NCBI GenBank assembly: GCA_007922225.1
Contig: ML680053.1
Coordinates: 8,292,217-8,356,216 of the forward strand
Length of the DNA: 64,000 bases
Origin: Emydura subglobosa
Taxonomy: Eukaryota > Chordata > Testudines > Chelidae
Reading direction: 5' to 3'
In this document: positions 45,058-57,549 of the stretch, one piece after another
Layout of the letters: each line of letters opens with the position of its first letter
Numbering within the stretch: position 1 is the stretch's first letter
The notes under the pieces: generated by a model
What the model saw: the letters and a program-made list of their open reading frames with translations, nothing else
Told to the model about the DNA's origin: nothing
Databases searched by the model: none
Program-made: the position numbers and the translations under genes

Positions 45058-46875
45058 GCCACATGCTGGAATTTCTATTTTATCAGCTTACTTTTAAAAA
45101 AACCTAGAAATTACACCGACAAAAATTAAATTAAAAGAACATTATTAAGATTGCAAAGTCAAGAACTCAAAAATTAGGAAACCTTAATTTTGGCATTTCC
45201 TAACTTTTGTAGATGCTTTTGGAACCATAATAAAGTTATTTTAATATAGTTGTGTGTGTTTTCACACAATGACACATACATGGGCCTGATTCACCGCTAC
45301 TTTACATTTACTAGTAAAGTGGTGCTGTGATTACCGAGACCATATTTCATTTGAGATAAAACATGCTTTTTCTAATAGTAAAGGTTAAATACAAGGCACA
45401 AGAACATTTTCATGTCATATTTATGTTCTCCTACTACTTGAAACAAAATGAATATAAGTTGTGAGAAAGTTTTTACATCAGGTGTGGCTGAAAAATGTTT
45501 AATGAATTTATGCAGCGTGTTAATTATGGGACAATAAATGTCACATTGCCTTTAATCAGCATTATTACTCATTATGCATTTCAGTCATAACTTCATTTTC
45601 CCAGTAAAAAACGCTGTTAAAGAAGGTTTCTCATAAGCATTTATTGTATAGAGAGTGAGCTGGGGGAGGGGGAGAAGAGAGAGAGAGAAATCAATAAAAT
45701 AAATATTTACAAAGGATTAAGGTCTGTAAATGATGTAGCTTTCTGAGAACATAACCTTCCTCTCAAACACTTGTTCTATTGATCATGGTATGGTCTTTAG
45801 TTCTTCTTCCCTCTTTAATGACTACAGTATATACAGATGAGAAATAGGCATATTGAGCTTCAAAGCTATTTAACCACCAGGAATTCAAATCTGTGTTCCT
45901 TCTGCATGGAAGTCAATATGAATTTGGGGTGCACAATGAAAACAGGATCCTAAAGGGTAAATTTTAGACTCTGAGGGCTTAATTTGTTCAACTCCCATTG
46001 TCATCAATAGGAATCATATCACTAAAACTCTTCTCATTGCTCCTGAAGTGTTCTTCTTAAATGTTAAAAGATTCCCACATGTAGCAGTTTGGTGATCTGC
46101 TCTTATGGGTTGATGCTGCAGTATGTACCCAGCAAAGCTCCTGTTGACTGAAATAACTGGTAGAGGGTCCATGAGGTTCTGGACACTTCTTAATAAAGAC
46201 CATGGTTCTCTCACAAAGGAAGGAGTATTCAATTCCACTGGACCTGTTTGATTTAGACATTTACATTGGTGCTTATTGTTGAGCACTTGCAGTCAAACAA
46301 AACATTGCTTTGTGAGAAATACAAGCCTTTCAACGCAAATGGCTCCCTTGCGCCAGAGCTAATTCCTCAATATGAAATCAAGCCAACAATGTGTCTAGCA
46401 TTTCACTAAATAAGGGGACCTTGCATTGTGCAGTGAAATTCAGCAAACTCAGGCTCTTCTGGACTGAACAAGTACAAGATGTACAGGCTGTGTACTGAGA
46501 ATACCCCACCACTGACCATGGAGAGAGTGAATCCAGGAGCTGAATGTGAGAGCAACCCAGAGGATAAGGATTCCCATCAGGGGACACAGTGAGGGCCGTG
46601 ACACCTAGATAATGGCATCTCAGGTTATTTATGGCTTTACGGAACATAGCCAATCCATGGAATAATACCCCCCAAATCACCAGGTAGCCAGTGCAGAGCA
46701 AAGAAAGAGCCCCAACATATTTATATGGAAACTTTCATTTTGTGATATGCACTGATTCTTCAATAATGGGTGTCACACAAGAACATAGATAGAAAGCGTT
46801 AAGGTGTTATTACTTGCCAAGAGCTGAAGATACAAGTCATTCCATTCTGCACTAGTGAAGCTTCATGCAATATTA
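45058..46875. other. No gene seen
   Basis: About 1.8 kb between two LTRs of different families. GA-rich run at 45660-45690. - strand ORFs at 46014-46286 and 46378-46701 show no domain. Confidence 0.5.
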
Positions 46876-46879
46876 TTGC

Positions 46880-47895
46880 ATGAGGTATGTATGGTTAGTG
46901 TGTAAAGAATCATGTATGTGTGCTGGATATATGTTCCTAAAATATGTTCAGACCAAGCAATCTGACTAGAGAGAATAAACATGTTTGTTGTAGATACAGG
47001 AATGTTTTTTTGCCTATTGGCCTGGGTCTCCAATTAAATGAAACAAGATCAGGCCAGAGACCCTGGAAGTATATTTGCATCTAAGGTAAACAAAGTAATC
47101 AAGCCAATCAAGAAAGCAGAGGGTAAAAAGAGGGGCTGGTGCCTAAAGAACAAGCAGCCAGGAAGAGGAACTTTTCTGGGTTTACTTTGCATAGAACACA
47201 TTTCAAAGATTTTCTGAACTATCAAAGGGAAAAAAGGGAACTATTTGGTTCATCTCTTAAGGGACAAAAGAGGTCAGTGCTCTTGGAATCTGGGATACAT
47301 GGATCCTTCAACCATGTGGGTTGAACTCGCTGATAATTGACTGTCGGTGAGAAATTGCCTGAGAGCAAGATTTCAATGTAAGGTTTTAGACACTAAAAAG
47401 AGTGTTTTCACTTTTGTCTTATTTGTAAGTATATCTGTTTTTCTCTTGCTTTGTATCACTTAAATCTATGTTCTTTTATTAATAAACTCATTCTTGTTTT
47501 ATTATAAAACATCTCAGTGCTGTGTTCTAAGGTAAATAAGGTTTCCTCATTGGGCCAACAGGCTTGTGTGTGTTCTGTGACTTTGGAGACCACAGACTTA
47601 ATGAATTCTATGAGTATCCAGTGAGAGGGACTGGACACAGCAGTGACACATCTCTGGGAAACTCAGGTTCACTGAATGTTACTTTCAAGGCAAGGTTGAG
47701 ACTGGCAGAGTGTCAGGGAGTTTGCTGGTGAGGCTGACAGAACAAGTGTGGCCGGGAACTAAGACATAGTTTAAGCTCCAGCAAGGCTCTCCCTTGCTAA
47801 GGCAGAGAAGTAAGAAGTGGCTCTCACTTCTGGAAACCCTGAGAAGCGGGTCACAGTACCCAATTCCAAAAATTTCAGCTTCCAGCAAGTGAGTT
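46880..47895 (+). mobile_element. Solo LTR, family C (approximate ends)
   Basis: Recognised as another long turtle LTR: 'aagaatcatgtatgtgtgctg', 'gttgaactcgctgataattg', 'tattaataaactcattc' (AATAAA about 47479), 'catctcagtgctgtgttcta', 'aagctccagcaaggctctcc'. Unrelated to family B. Ends not resolved. Confidence 0.6.
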
Positions 47896-49245
47896 TACAC
47901 TTGTTCTGGAGCTGTAGAAACTTGCACTAGTTACCATGGTTCTAAAATGTGAGACATTGGAATCTTAACTCCTCTACCCATACAGGCCAGCATCTCTTGA
48001 CTGCAAGATCGTAGGCATTTCTGGGTTTTAAGTTTCTGCAACAGGTCTACATTTCTTCTGTGGTTTTGCAGGACTCAGAAAGGTGTGGCTATTTTATGCT
48101 GGACCCTAATGGACCCTAATGGATTTTGGCACATGTATTTAAGAGAGAATATAATCCTATTCCCTTTTAGGATCACTGCCAGAAAGTGATGCTTCTCGAG
48201 GCTTATTTGTAGGAATGTAGCTAATTAATAACAAAACATGTCTAAATAGGTTACTTTGTACACGCTTTGGAATTCAATGGAACAGAAAAAAACATAAGTA
48301 AAATCAGGCTCTTTTATATAAACTAATCACTTATAGCTAAGCTCTCTTTGTAACATCTTCACTGCATTAATCCACAGACAATAAATTGTTCCTTTCAGTG
48401 CAGACAATATTTCTCACATCACACATACACTGTAAATCACATTCTCTTGTCAATCTGCCAGTTTTATTTTAAATAATTACACCGAAGTGTGCACCACAAT
48501 TCACATGCCATACTTTACCTTCTGTCACCTGCTAGCATTACTGCTCAAAGCACCATAATGCCTATTTCCCAGTTTAAGTTTCATATTTATATATCTTGAC
48601 AGTGGGGGGAAAACAGAAATACCTTGAAATGTCTCACACACAGAACTATTAACGGAAGTAATGTAACATTGGATAAGGCAGTGAGTAACACTCTGGGATT
48701 TTCAAAACAATTTCTATTGACTGACACCGGCACAGTTGCTATTGATTTTGATAAATGATAATTGATAATGTTTCTGATGGCTCCGGAAAAGAAATGTCTT
48801 TACACATTATTACAGTGTTTATTCTTGAAGCACAGCAATTGCCGGTGAAAACCGTCTGTTAGATATTGACTTGTTTTTATTGTATTATGAAAGAATGAAC
48901 TTGTTTATGCATTGACATTTTTCAGTTTACTGAGATTCTGTCTCACTTTGATACAGATCATGGCAAAACCCAGATAAATAACTACAGCTACAGGAAAAGG
49001 TTTATACCAGAGGAAACGCTGGCTTGGGGATTGGTTTGTAGTGACCAGAAGTTGTTACGTTCAGTGATGTATATGAAATATCTTTGATAGTCTCAAGCCA
49101 ATTCCTACTGGACAAATATACCCATAAAAAAACTTCGCTACCCCAGCTGGCACTAATTAGCAACCATCTTGATAATGCAATTTTAGAAGAGGTCAAGGAC
49201 TCAAGGGGGTTGAAAGGCTGGAGGAAAGCCGAGAGGTACAGAGGA
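47896..49245. other. No gene seen
   Basis: AT-rich; 13-bp phrase 'tggaccctaatgg' is doubled at 48097-48122. Otherwise nothing recognised. Confidence 0.5.
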
Positions 49246-49249
49246 GCAC

Positions 49250-49690
49250 ATGGTTCAGGTGGAAAAGTTCCATCGGGATGAATTTATTAAAGAGGGACCT
49301 CTAGATCCTAGTAAAGAGGACAGGAAAAAGTTGGTAAAGTACAGGTAGAAGCCGGTGAAGAACAGTCAAATGTAAGAGTCCCATTTCAATACAACACATG
49401 AAGGCAAGCAACTGAATATTGACAAAATGTACAAGTGCTTACATACAAATGCTAGAAGTCTAAATACTAAGACGGGTGAACTAGAGTGCCTGGCATTAAA
49501 TAAGGATATTGATATAAAAGACATTGTGGAAACTTGGTGGAATGAGAATAATCAATGGGACATGGTAATACCAGGTACAAAATATATTGGCAATGACAAA
49601 ATAGGTCACACTGGTGGGGGTTAGGAGGAGGCGCTATATGTGACAGAAAGCATAGAGTTAAAGTAAAAAACTTAAATATTCTGCTGTTTG
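49250..49690 (+). mobile_element. CR1 LINE, 5' part of ORF2
   Basis: Contains the sequence just upstream of and including the start of the CR1 endonuclease: 'ctagatcctagtaaagagga', 'acaatgaaggcaagc'-like region, then the frame at 49427. It ends abruptly near 49690. Unusual in keeping the 5' rather than the 3' end of CR1, which implies later deletion rather than normal 5' truncation. Confidence 0.82.
49427..49624 (+). pseudogene. CR1 endonuclease N-terminal fragment
   Basis: 65-residue frame: MYKCLHTNARSLNTKTGELE, then IDIKDIVETWWNENNQWD and PGTKYIGNDKIGHTGGG. These are the first blocks of the AP-endonuclease domain: N-A-RSL with the metal-site Asn, ETW with the catalytic Glu, and the GRxGGG loop. 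A stop follows the Gly run. Confidence 0.88.
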
Positions 49691-50595
49691 CCTTCCACCA
49701 AATTCTTATTAATTATAGTGGGGGGTTAGATATACAGAGACCGCAGCTAACATAGCTGTCATTTCCCTTTCAGATATAAAAGAAAAGAACTCTACACTTG
49801 TTTTTACTTAATAGTTGTAGCCAAAGGACATCTCTATTTGGCACTGTAGCACAAGATACTTTTGTCTAGTTGGGGATCAGTTTTGTGACACACTGATTTC
49901 AGTGGAAGTTGAGGGTGCTCAGTACCTCCAAGACCAGACCCTTTGTAAGTTCCAGTACAACTTCTTTACCTTTAAACTAGGAAGATAGAATCAAGAGGGG
50001 TTTAATACTGATACATCCTCTCTCCGAGGTCTAGAGCATACCCCAGAAAATGGAGAGATTCAGTGACCTAACAGATCTTTAACATCTCTATCTACTTTGG
50101 AGAAGAGGTCAGAAACCACTCTAATCAGTTGTAGATTATGAACACAACCTCAAGTGTCTCTTTTAGAAGGTGGTGCTGCTTCATAAAGTAACACTGCATT
50201 TAATTTATCTTGCTCTGAGTGTAAATCTACCACTAGTTTGTCTTAGTAGTGGGTTTTTAAAGCTGTGTACTCACAATGTTGAAAACTGTAAACAATAAAT
50301 TATTGTTACTACTCTTCTGAAGGAAGAGACTCCTTATTATAATTCTACATTAACGACAGGATTCCCTTCACTTGGGAGATGACTTTTAAAAAAAACAAAC
50401 AAACACAAAACCCCACTCAAATATCAATCTACTGCACAATCCAGAAAAAGACAATGGTGGGCCACTAGAGTTAATGGAAAGACATTGAGACAACAGGGAA
50501 TTTCCCCACTTTGAATACCTATAGTGATTGAAGAGAACAAAAACTGCAAACCTTTTTTAAATGGGAGGGGTTTGAAGTGAAAGGCATCCAGAAAC
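49691..50595. other. No gene seen
   Basis: Unassigned AT-rich DNA. Confidence 0.5.
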
Positions 50596-50597
50596 TG

Positions 50598-50835
50598 AGG
50601 CCTCGTCTACACTATAGGGTTAGGTCAACATAAAACAGCTTACGTCAACCTAACTCCCAGGGTATGTCTATACTGCAGGCTCCATGGAAATTGATGAAGC
50701 AGGATCGATTGAGCAGGTCAACTGATCCGAGATGGCCTCTCCAATCGACGTTGGCAATCCACTTCCCTGAAAGGAGTAAGGCTGTGTCGATGGGAGGGCA
50801 TCTCGGCTCTGAGTTTAATAACTGTACTCATAAAA
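50598..50835. repeat. Two partial hAT-like MITEs
   Basis: 50598-50658: 'aggcctcgtctacactatag' and 'ggttaggtcaacataaaaca' mirrored by 'gcttacgtcaacctaactc'. From 50659, 'gggtatgtctatactgcagg' starts a second element whose far end is not seen. Confidence 0.65.
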
Positions 50836-52720
50836 ATGCTTTAAGGACTAAGATGCCACTAGGATGATATGAGTTTGCGACTGGGCTAAAGAAGTTTGGA
50901 GACAACTTGTCTCAAGAAGTGCTATAATAAAGATGGAGAAGCCCTGATGTACAGTATGGATCATGTTATTGTCACTCAGGAAATACTTCTCTTTTCAGTA
51001 GAGTGCCCAAAGGATCTAGTATACAAGGCCCAAGATCTAAGGACAAGATTTTAAAAAATGACTAGGGATTTTAGGAGCCCAATTTGAGACTCCTTCCAGG
51101 GCCTGAATTTCAATGCCTGAAAAATCACGTTGCCTGAACATGCCGGAAGTTGGGCATACAAAAAAAATCTAAGCATCCAAAATCACTTTTGAAAATCTCA
51201 GTTTAAGATCTTCCTTTGCATTGTTAGCTGTAGTAGCAGACAAAGGAAGTCCTGGGCAAGGAAATCTATCCCTTCTCACCAAAATGAAATCATCTGGTTT
51301 CCTCGAGCTAAATTCATCCCTCTGCAGAGGCCCACCACAAGACTGATACATGCCTATGTCTCACTGAGGCCTTACACTGCCCTCCTGCAGGAGGCCAATT
51401 CACTTTGCTGTACAGTGGTGTCAGTGACCCCTATTCTCAGCACGCCCGTTATGCCTATCCATAAACACACATACAGGTAGAAACGCAGTCGTTGCGCTCC
51501 ACTTTGTGATGGAACAGAACAATGCACCCTGCTATAATATTACTTCACACTTATACAGCTCTCTATAGGTGCTCCATAGTCCTTGACAAACTGATACAAA
51601 CTATTGTACCTTATTTTACAGGTGGTTAATGGCAGCAAAAAGGGTTTGATATATTGAGGGACTGGCTTGACAAGTAACTAAACTGGCTTTAGCACTCACC
51701 CCAAAATTGGGAAAACTCAGTGCACCCTCCCTGGATTCTCTTACCAGGCAGAACTTCCCCACTTGCCTGCATTGCAAGACTGTGTACAAACCAGGAAATC
51801 TTCATTAGGGGAAAATACAGCAACAAAATATATATACAAATACCCCCTTCCCTCCATCCACTTATAGTAACATTAGCAGTGGTCTCCAACTATCTGCCCA
51901 CCTGTTGGCGATGGTGTCCCATAGGCCAAAGTCCCTTGACTACACCACCTCACCCATCCAAACCCCACTTACAGGTTGGATCAATGAGCAGCAGTGTCAA
52001 AGTGTCTCTCTGCAAGTCTGTCTCCAGTCCCCAAGGAACTGCTTGCTGGATCTCGCTAGGAAATGCTACTGCCTGACCCAGGTTAATAATTCAGCTTTAT
52101 TAAGGTCCTGCATAGGTGGGACCTCAGAATCTGCTCATCTCCGTTGCTGTCCTCTGCACCACCTCTTGCTGTGAAAGCCAAGAGCACATAAGGCCATTGA
52201 GTAGAATCCTGGCTCCTTGAATCTGAGCTTTTTGTGATGAGGCAAATGCTACCCCCCATCACCCGAGCCTACTGCCACCCACAATCGAAGTTCATGTATA
52301 GTTATGGTGACTCCCCAAGTGTCACTACAGGAATTGTGAGCAAGCTTTCTATGGCAGTAGTTTTCTCTTTTTACCAGTGGAGAGTGTAGAGAGCTCTTCC
52401 CCTTTTGGAGCTTCTGCCAAAGGGTTTACACTACTATAAGGGATCAGTGAAACGCAGTAACTTCTGGGGCTACATATGTCAACTGTTTAACTGCACACAC
52501 CAGGCACTACACAATAGTTTAGAAGAGGAAATTAACATAATTATGATAGTCAATTTAAATTACGTGAGAGGCAAATTCTTTCCACTGATACATGTGCATC
52601 CACTGTAAGCAAGAGCAGTTAAGCATGTTTATCGGAAGGAAATAATGGCCTGAGTAATTTTGGTGGGGAAAACATTGCTGGAACTGAGCCAGGACATCAC
52701 AGTGAAAATACCTATGTAAA
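50836..52720. other. No gene seen
   Basis: 51040-51205 has faint palindromic wording of the 4391 family. 51536-51625 is MIR-like at best. The 118-residue ORF at 51720-52076 overlaps another frame and has no motif. Confidence 0.45.
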
Positions 52721-53018
52721 CTGAAAAAATAACGAGAGTCCTGTAGCACTTTAAAGTCTAACAAATTTAATTTCTGCAGGCATAAGCTTTCGTGGGCTGC
52801 AACCCACTTCATCAGATGCAAGAAATAGAAATCAGATAGGAGGGTATATATATACACCCAAGGGTAAGGAACAACAATGGAGAGGGTAGGTGTTAGCAAA
52901 GTTCATTCAGTTAGAGTAGATGAGGCCTATTCACAACCATTGATTAGAAGGTGAGAATGTGTGAACAGTGACAATTACTTCTTATAATGAGATAACCATT
53001 CCAAGTCCCTATTTAGAC

Positions 53019-53246
53019 TCAATTTGATTGTGTCAAGTTTGCATATGAGTTCCAGCTCTGCAGTTTCTTGCTAAAGTCCGTTTTTGAGTTTTTTTGTAGA
53101 AGTATAGCAACTTTCAAGTCAGCTACAGGGTGTCCTGGGAGAGTGAAGTGTTCTCTGACTGGTTTATGGATCTTACCATTTTTTATGTGTGATTTGTGTC
53201 CATTTATTCTTTTGCATAGTGACAGTCCGGTTTGGCTAATGTACAT
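53019..53246 (-). pseudogene. PLE GIY-YIG endonuclease fragment
   Basis: 75-residue frame starting MYISQTGLSLCKRINGHKS (the YIG half of GIY-YIG, with Gly changed to Ser; catalytic R and H positions present). It continues KPVREHFTLPGHPVADLKVA, then a frameshifted C terminus. The GIY half is lost with the deletion at about 53247. Confidence 0.88.
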
Positions 53247-53283
53247 GGTTTTCCGTATAGGGTGGTATTAATGTGTCCATCCC

Positions 53284-53664
53284 TTATTTGTATTGTAGTG
53301 TCCAGGAAGTGGATTTCTTGTGTGATTGGTCCAGACTGAGGTTGATGGTGGGGTGGAAATTATTGAAATCCAGATGGAATCCTTCGAGGGACTCTTTCCC
53401 GTGGGTCCAGATGATGAAAATGTCATCAATGTAGCGTAGGTAAAGGAGAGGTGTTTGGGAACGAGTTTTGAGGCAGCGGTGTTCTAGGTCAGCCATAAAA
53501 ATGTTGGCATACTGTGGGGCCATGCGGATGTCCATAGCTGTGCCACTGACTTGAAGGTATAGATTGCCTCCAAATCTAAAGTAGTTGTGGGTCGGGACAA
53601 AGTCACAAAGTTCAGCTATCAGGTAAAAACTGAGTAAAACAATGGGATCTCTACCACCAAACAC
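53284..53664 (-). pseudogene. PLE reverse transcriptase fragment
   Basis: 126-residue frame. THNYFRFGGNLYLQVSGTAM precedes MAPQYANIFMADLE (RT block B). YIDDIFIIW holds the catalytic Y-x-DD motif, and FNNFHPTINLSLDQS is the following strand. The frame shifts near its end, after which the 'FLDTTI...LYGKP' block can be read in another frame. N-terminal RT fingers are absent. Catalytic Asp pair intact, but protein incomplete. Confidence 0.9.
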
Positions 53665-53668
53665 TCAA

Positions 53669-54730
53669 ATGTGTCACACAAAAGATGGCACATTTATAAT
53701 ACGGTGCCTCTAGCGCCATGTTCAGATATTGGTTCAGTACTGACTCTTCTGAGAAAAGAGGACCATCTACTGTACCAGCAAGACAGGCTATTTCCTGTCA
53801 TACCTGGATGTTCCTATTAGGAACGTTCAATTTACTGCCCAATGTCAACCATGATAAACTTGCAAGATCTGCCAGGATCCTATCACAAGGTGCTATGGCT
53901 GCACACTATAGCTATTTTAGAATTGGTTCTTCTTAGAAAAGGAGGCATTTTTACCCTGTTAGAGATTAAGTCTTGAAAAAAAAATCTTCTGAGGTTGAGA
54001 AGCTTTTCTGGAAACATTTTTCATTATTTAGTTTCCAAAAGTGCTCATTTGGGACTGGTAATTTCAGTGGTACCTTTCAAAACCGAATAATATATACATT
54101 GCCTAACCTCTTCAGGTCATGGTTAATTTATTAGCATGGTGAATGCAAACAGAATTGCCCTCCTTTCACATACTCCTGAGGTTTACCACATGAGATATTT
54201 TTAAGTATAAATCCCTTAACATCTGCCTTAATTTAGTAGATAAGATCATTAGTAGCCATTATATCTAATCAACATCTAATCCTTGTAGAAGCAGTTCATT
54301 AACAGGATGAAAAGGGAGCCAAAGCCCACTAATGATAAATGTTTATTTTCTTTGAATAAATTTCCACTGGAGAAGAAAGGACAGTAATTATAAACTAGTC
54401 CTGAAGAAAAATTGGATTGTTGATTTCAGGACAACTCTTTACATTTCATTCATACAAATTCATACAATTCAGCTTTCACAGTAATAGCTATGTAACCATG
54501 CAAATACGGCCATCTGTACTCTATAAAGTGGAGCGAAGGCTTGTATCCAACAAAAATAATATAAGACAAGTTCTTGCTTGTGGTATCATTTGGAGTGGCA
54601 GTGTTGTTCCTTCGTATGACATCTTTACCAGAGTCTAAACAATATGATATGCTCTCAGGGCCTTTCTGCTGTCTGTGGAAATAGGGAATCCTAAGCTTAA
54701 TCAACGTGTTGATTCACTGAGAACAATGTT
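53669..54730. other. No gene seen
   Basis: Unassigned AT-rich DNA. Confidence 0.5.
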
Positions 54731-54734
54731 TGAG

Positions 54735-54850
54735 GTCTGTATATAAGGCCAAAAGGGACCATTGTGATCATCTAATCTGACCTCTTACATAGCACAGGCC
54801 ATAGGACTTCCTTGAATTAATTTATGCTTGAACTAGAGCATATTTTATAG
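54735..54850 (-). mobile_element. CR1 LINE 3' end fragment
   Basis: 'aaggccaaaagggaccattg', 'tgatcatctaatctgacctc', 'cacaggccataggacttcc': reverse-oriented CR1 tail, counterpart of the + strand end at 2930-2985. Confidence 0.85.
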
Positions 54851-54879
54851 AAAAACATAGAGAAGCAAAGCTCCTGGCT

Positions 54880-55612
54880 ATAGGACTAGCTGCACCTCTG
54901 TCCCTTTTGGGGTACCCCCCAACACACACACATCTTTGCTTTTCCCTGGGTGTAATCGCACAGTTCTCCCAGTCTTAGACTAAGACCAGGTCTACCGTAT
55001 CTTGTGTATCAATTGTTCATACCCTGCACGTGTGACCAAGTTTGGTCACTAGTGGGTCTTCCCTTTGGAAGTCTTTGATAAGTGGTCAGACAGACTTCTT
55101 AAAGGTATTGTTTATTTTAGCAGTAGGAACAAAAGCTTTTAGAAAAAGAATTTTGAATAACAAACAGTCTACCCATCTGTCTATCAGACCTAAAGCCCTT
55201 GCATCTTTTGATGATGACCTAGGGAGGCCTAGCTTCTCCAGACAGGGTGCAAGTGTCTCAGTCTTCTTCCTCTGAGCAACCAGAGATACCAACCTCTGAG
55301 ACAGTGTTCCTCTTTAAACCTGACTGCAGTCTTTCAATTGCCTGCATTCATGGGTCTTTTCCTGTCCTGGTCCAAACCACTTTTGTAGGTGAACTTAGAG
55401 GACACAAAATCAAAGCTAACAGTCCTGGCAGTGTCCCTTAACAACTCTCAAATATTTGCCAGGGAATGGCTTATCTTGAGCAATTCTCCTGCCTGTTTTC
55501 CAGATAGATTCTTGTTCAGTTATTTACATGCATACAGAAAATACCAGAATATTAATAACAAGGCCATCATATGGTATTCATACATTACAGAGCAGCTCCA
55601 AATCTGTCACAG
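54880..55612 (-). mobile_element. Probable solo LTR (left end uncertain)
   Basis: On - it starts TGTGACAGATTTGGAGCTGC (55612) and has an AATAAA in 'ctaaaataaacaatacc' (about 55118-55105) with a downstream U5-like part. The other end is not fixed, perhaps near 54880-54915. Overlapping ORFs (55042-55682) lack motifs. Confidence 0.5.
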
Positions 55613-56298
55613 AAATGATAATATGCAGAATGCAGCCAAATCATTAGAAAAATTAGTGGAAAATGACAGTGATCTGTCTTAGGTACTTATATGTTATATT
55701 ATAAGTTCCGCACACCATTGAACCTCTGCACTTGGATACCCACAGAGTGTAGCACTGTTTGGTTCCAAATGTTTGGCCCGCTCAATATATGAAATGGTGA
55801 TTTGAGTTTGGCCTGATTTTCTTTTCTGATTTTAACAGAGATTCTAGGCTGTATCTTAGTTAAGCTCAACCCCTCCTCATTCTGTAGTGAAAAGCAAAGC
55901 AGAGACCTGTTTAAATTTGCCCTTCTACATCATCTTCATCTCCCACCCCTATTTTCCATACATCACTTTGATTCAATATTTTTTAAGATTGAAAATTCAT
56001 ACAGCAGTGTCACTAATGTGGGGCTTGAGAAACTGTAAGAAATGCTGTCAAATTTGGTGGATATTTGTTATTTTATTATTTCAGATAACAGCTACACACA
56101 AGAAGTAAGATGAGCATCACCAGAGATCATTTTTACAGTGATATCTGCAATCATCAGTGAATGCACAATGTGCCACGCCATTTAATGGTGTCATCATCAG
56201 CTAGGTGGAGAGCTGGTAGCCCACTGTTGAAATAAGTGAATGTGCACTTGACAATGATATGCAATATAGTCTGAAGTTGACCGCAACTGCATAGTGGG
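55613..56298. other. No gene seen
   Basis: Unassigned. Confidence 0.5.
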
Positions 56299-57454
56299 TG
56301 TGGCACGGCATCTGCCTCACACTGGCCAGGAAGGGGTTAAGAGGGCCCTTGGAGAAGCAGCCAATAGGAAGGAGCTGCAGGATAACCAATCAGAGCCCGG
56401 GAGCCCAGTATAAAAGGGAGCTGCCAAGCAGAAAAGATGCAGTCAATTTCAGGTGCTTGGGGAGTGTGGAAGAACCCAAACTCAGGGGTTCTTACTTACA
56501 AGTTCTCTTGCTCAGCAGATCGTCCTGAAATAGCCAAACAACAGATTTAGCAAAGTCAAAGTTTATTCTTTACATAAAGAAGGTGATCCCTTCAAATATA
56601 AGGAATGACACCTGCTTCCAAAAAACAGACCGTATTTATAAGGTGGTATAAACAAGCTTTTACACGTCACAGTTTCCATGGTCATACATACTAAAAAGTA
56701 TTATCTAGGAATTTTCTAACTGAATACTTGCAACTTTCCTTATCTAAGTTACAAGGTCTTTCTCTGCATTCCATCTGTACTAGCGTCTAGACCTCTTAAC
56801 TATTTCATTATTACAAAACATTCTAAGATTAAATAACTGCTAATAGAACATTTTCTATCTCAGGCTTTTTACGGTGAATTCTAAAATCAGTTCTCAGCAA
56901 AAACAGAGAACCCATCTTGTTTTCCCTTCACAGTTGGGAAGGCTGGCAGCCCTGCAGGTGGAAGGAGGTCAGCACCTGGGACAGAGCAGTGGCTGGCTGC
57001 TGGAGCTCAGCAGAGCAGATGCCCTGAGACAAGGGCAGAAGATGTACTGGGGCTGTGGGAAAGTGGCCCAGGGAAGGCTGTTGAGATGTTGGGGGAGAGG
57101 TGGTGAAAGCTAGCTTCACATAGGGTCCCTGGGCTGGGATCTGGAGTAGTGGGTGGGCCCAGGTCTCCCCCTGCCTCCCCTAGACTGCTGTTGGAGTGGT
57201 GGTAGACTGTGGGGCCACTGTATAAGTGGTGGAACCAGGAACGCAGAGTCCCCTGGAAGGTGGGAAACACAGACTATGGCTTGGCCAGAGGGCTGGGTCA
57301 GGAAGAGGACATGGTGGGTCCTAACAGTGGTGAGAGACTGCTGGTGAACCCTGAGGAATTGTGATGGAGTGGATGTGGGTATCTGCTTGAGCTATTCCCC
57401 AGATCACCAGCAGGTGGTGACAGTCTGGTGGTGAGTGCTGCGAGTCTGTCACAA
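56299..57454 (+). mobile_element. Left (5') LTR, family A, interrupted
   Basis: TGTGGCACGGCATC start; 'cactggccaggaaggggtta'; CCAAT motifs at about 56360 and 56388; TATA 'agtataaaaggg' at about 56408. It breaks at about 56470, resumes at 56929 ('gttgggaaggctggcagccc') and ends 'gtctgtcacaa'. Its two halves match the right LTR in order. Confidence 0.87.
56470..56928 (-). mobile_element. LTR nested inside the 5' LTR
   Basis: TG...CA-bounded insert of about 459 bp ('tgtggaagaacccaaactca' ... 'gttttcccttcaca'). On the - strand TATAAATACGG (56641-56631) is followed by AATAAA (56567-56562), the order expected of an LTR. Unrelated to family A. Flanks GGAG and GTTG match poorly as a 4-bp duplication. 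Confidence 0.7.
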
Positions 57455-57475
57455 GTGGTGGAGAATGTGGGCATG
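57455..57475 (+). promoter_or_regulatory. Putative primer-binding site
   Basis: TGGTGGAGAATGTGGGCA begins 2-3 nt after the 5' LTR, where a tRNA-primer site is expected. I cannot name the tRNA. Confidence 0.4.
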
Positions 57476-57549
57476 TGATCACCCCTGATTCAAGGGGTGG
57501 GACAGCAGGCCATGTGGATAAGGGCCGGATTAGTAACTGAGTCAGGGCG

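Larger units (their letters stand above)
52722..53668 (-). mobile_element. Penelope-like element with internal deletion
   Basis: Read on -: an RT fragment (53664-53284), then directly the endonuclease (53246-53019), then a 3' region ending in a frequently seen turtle terminus ('tttaaagtgctacaggactc' on -; 'cataagctttcgtgggctgc' on +). RT and GIY-YIG endonuclease in this order define PLEs. The stretch that should lie between them, about 0.5 kb in the second copy at 63120-63690, is missing. Confidence 0.88.
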
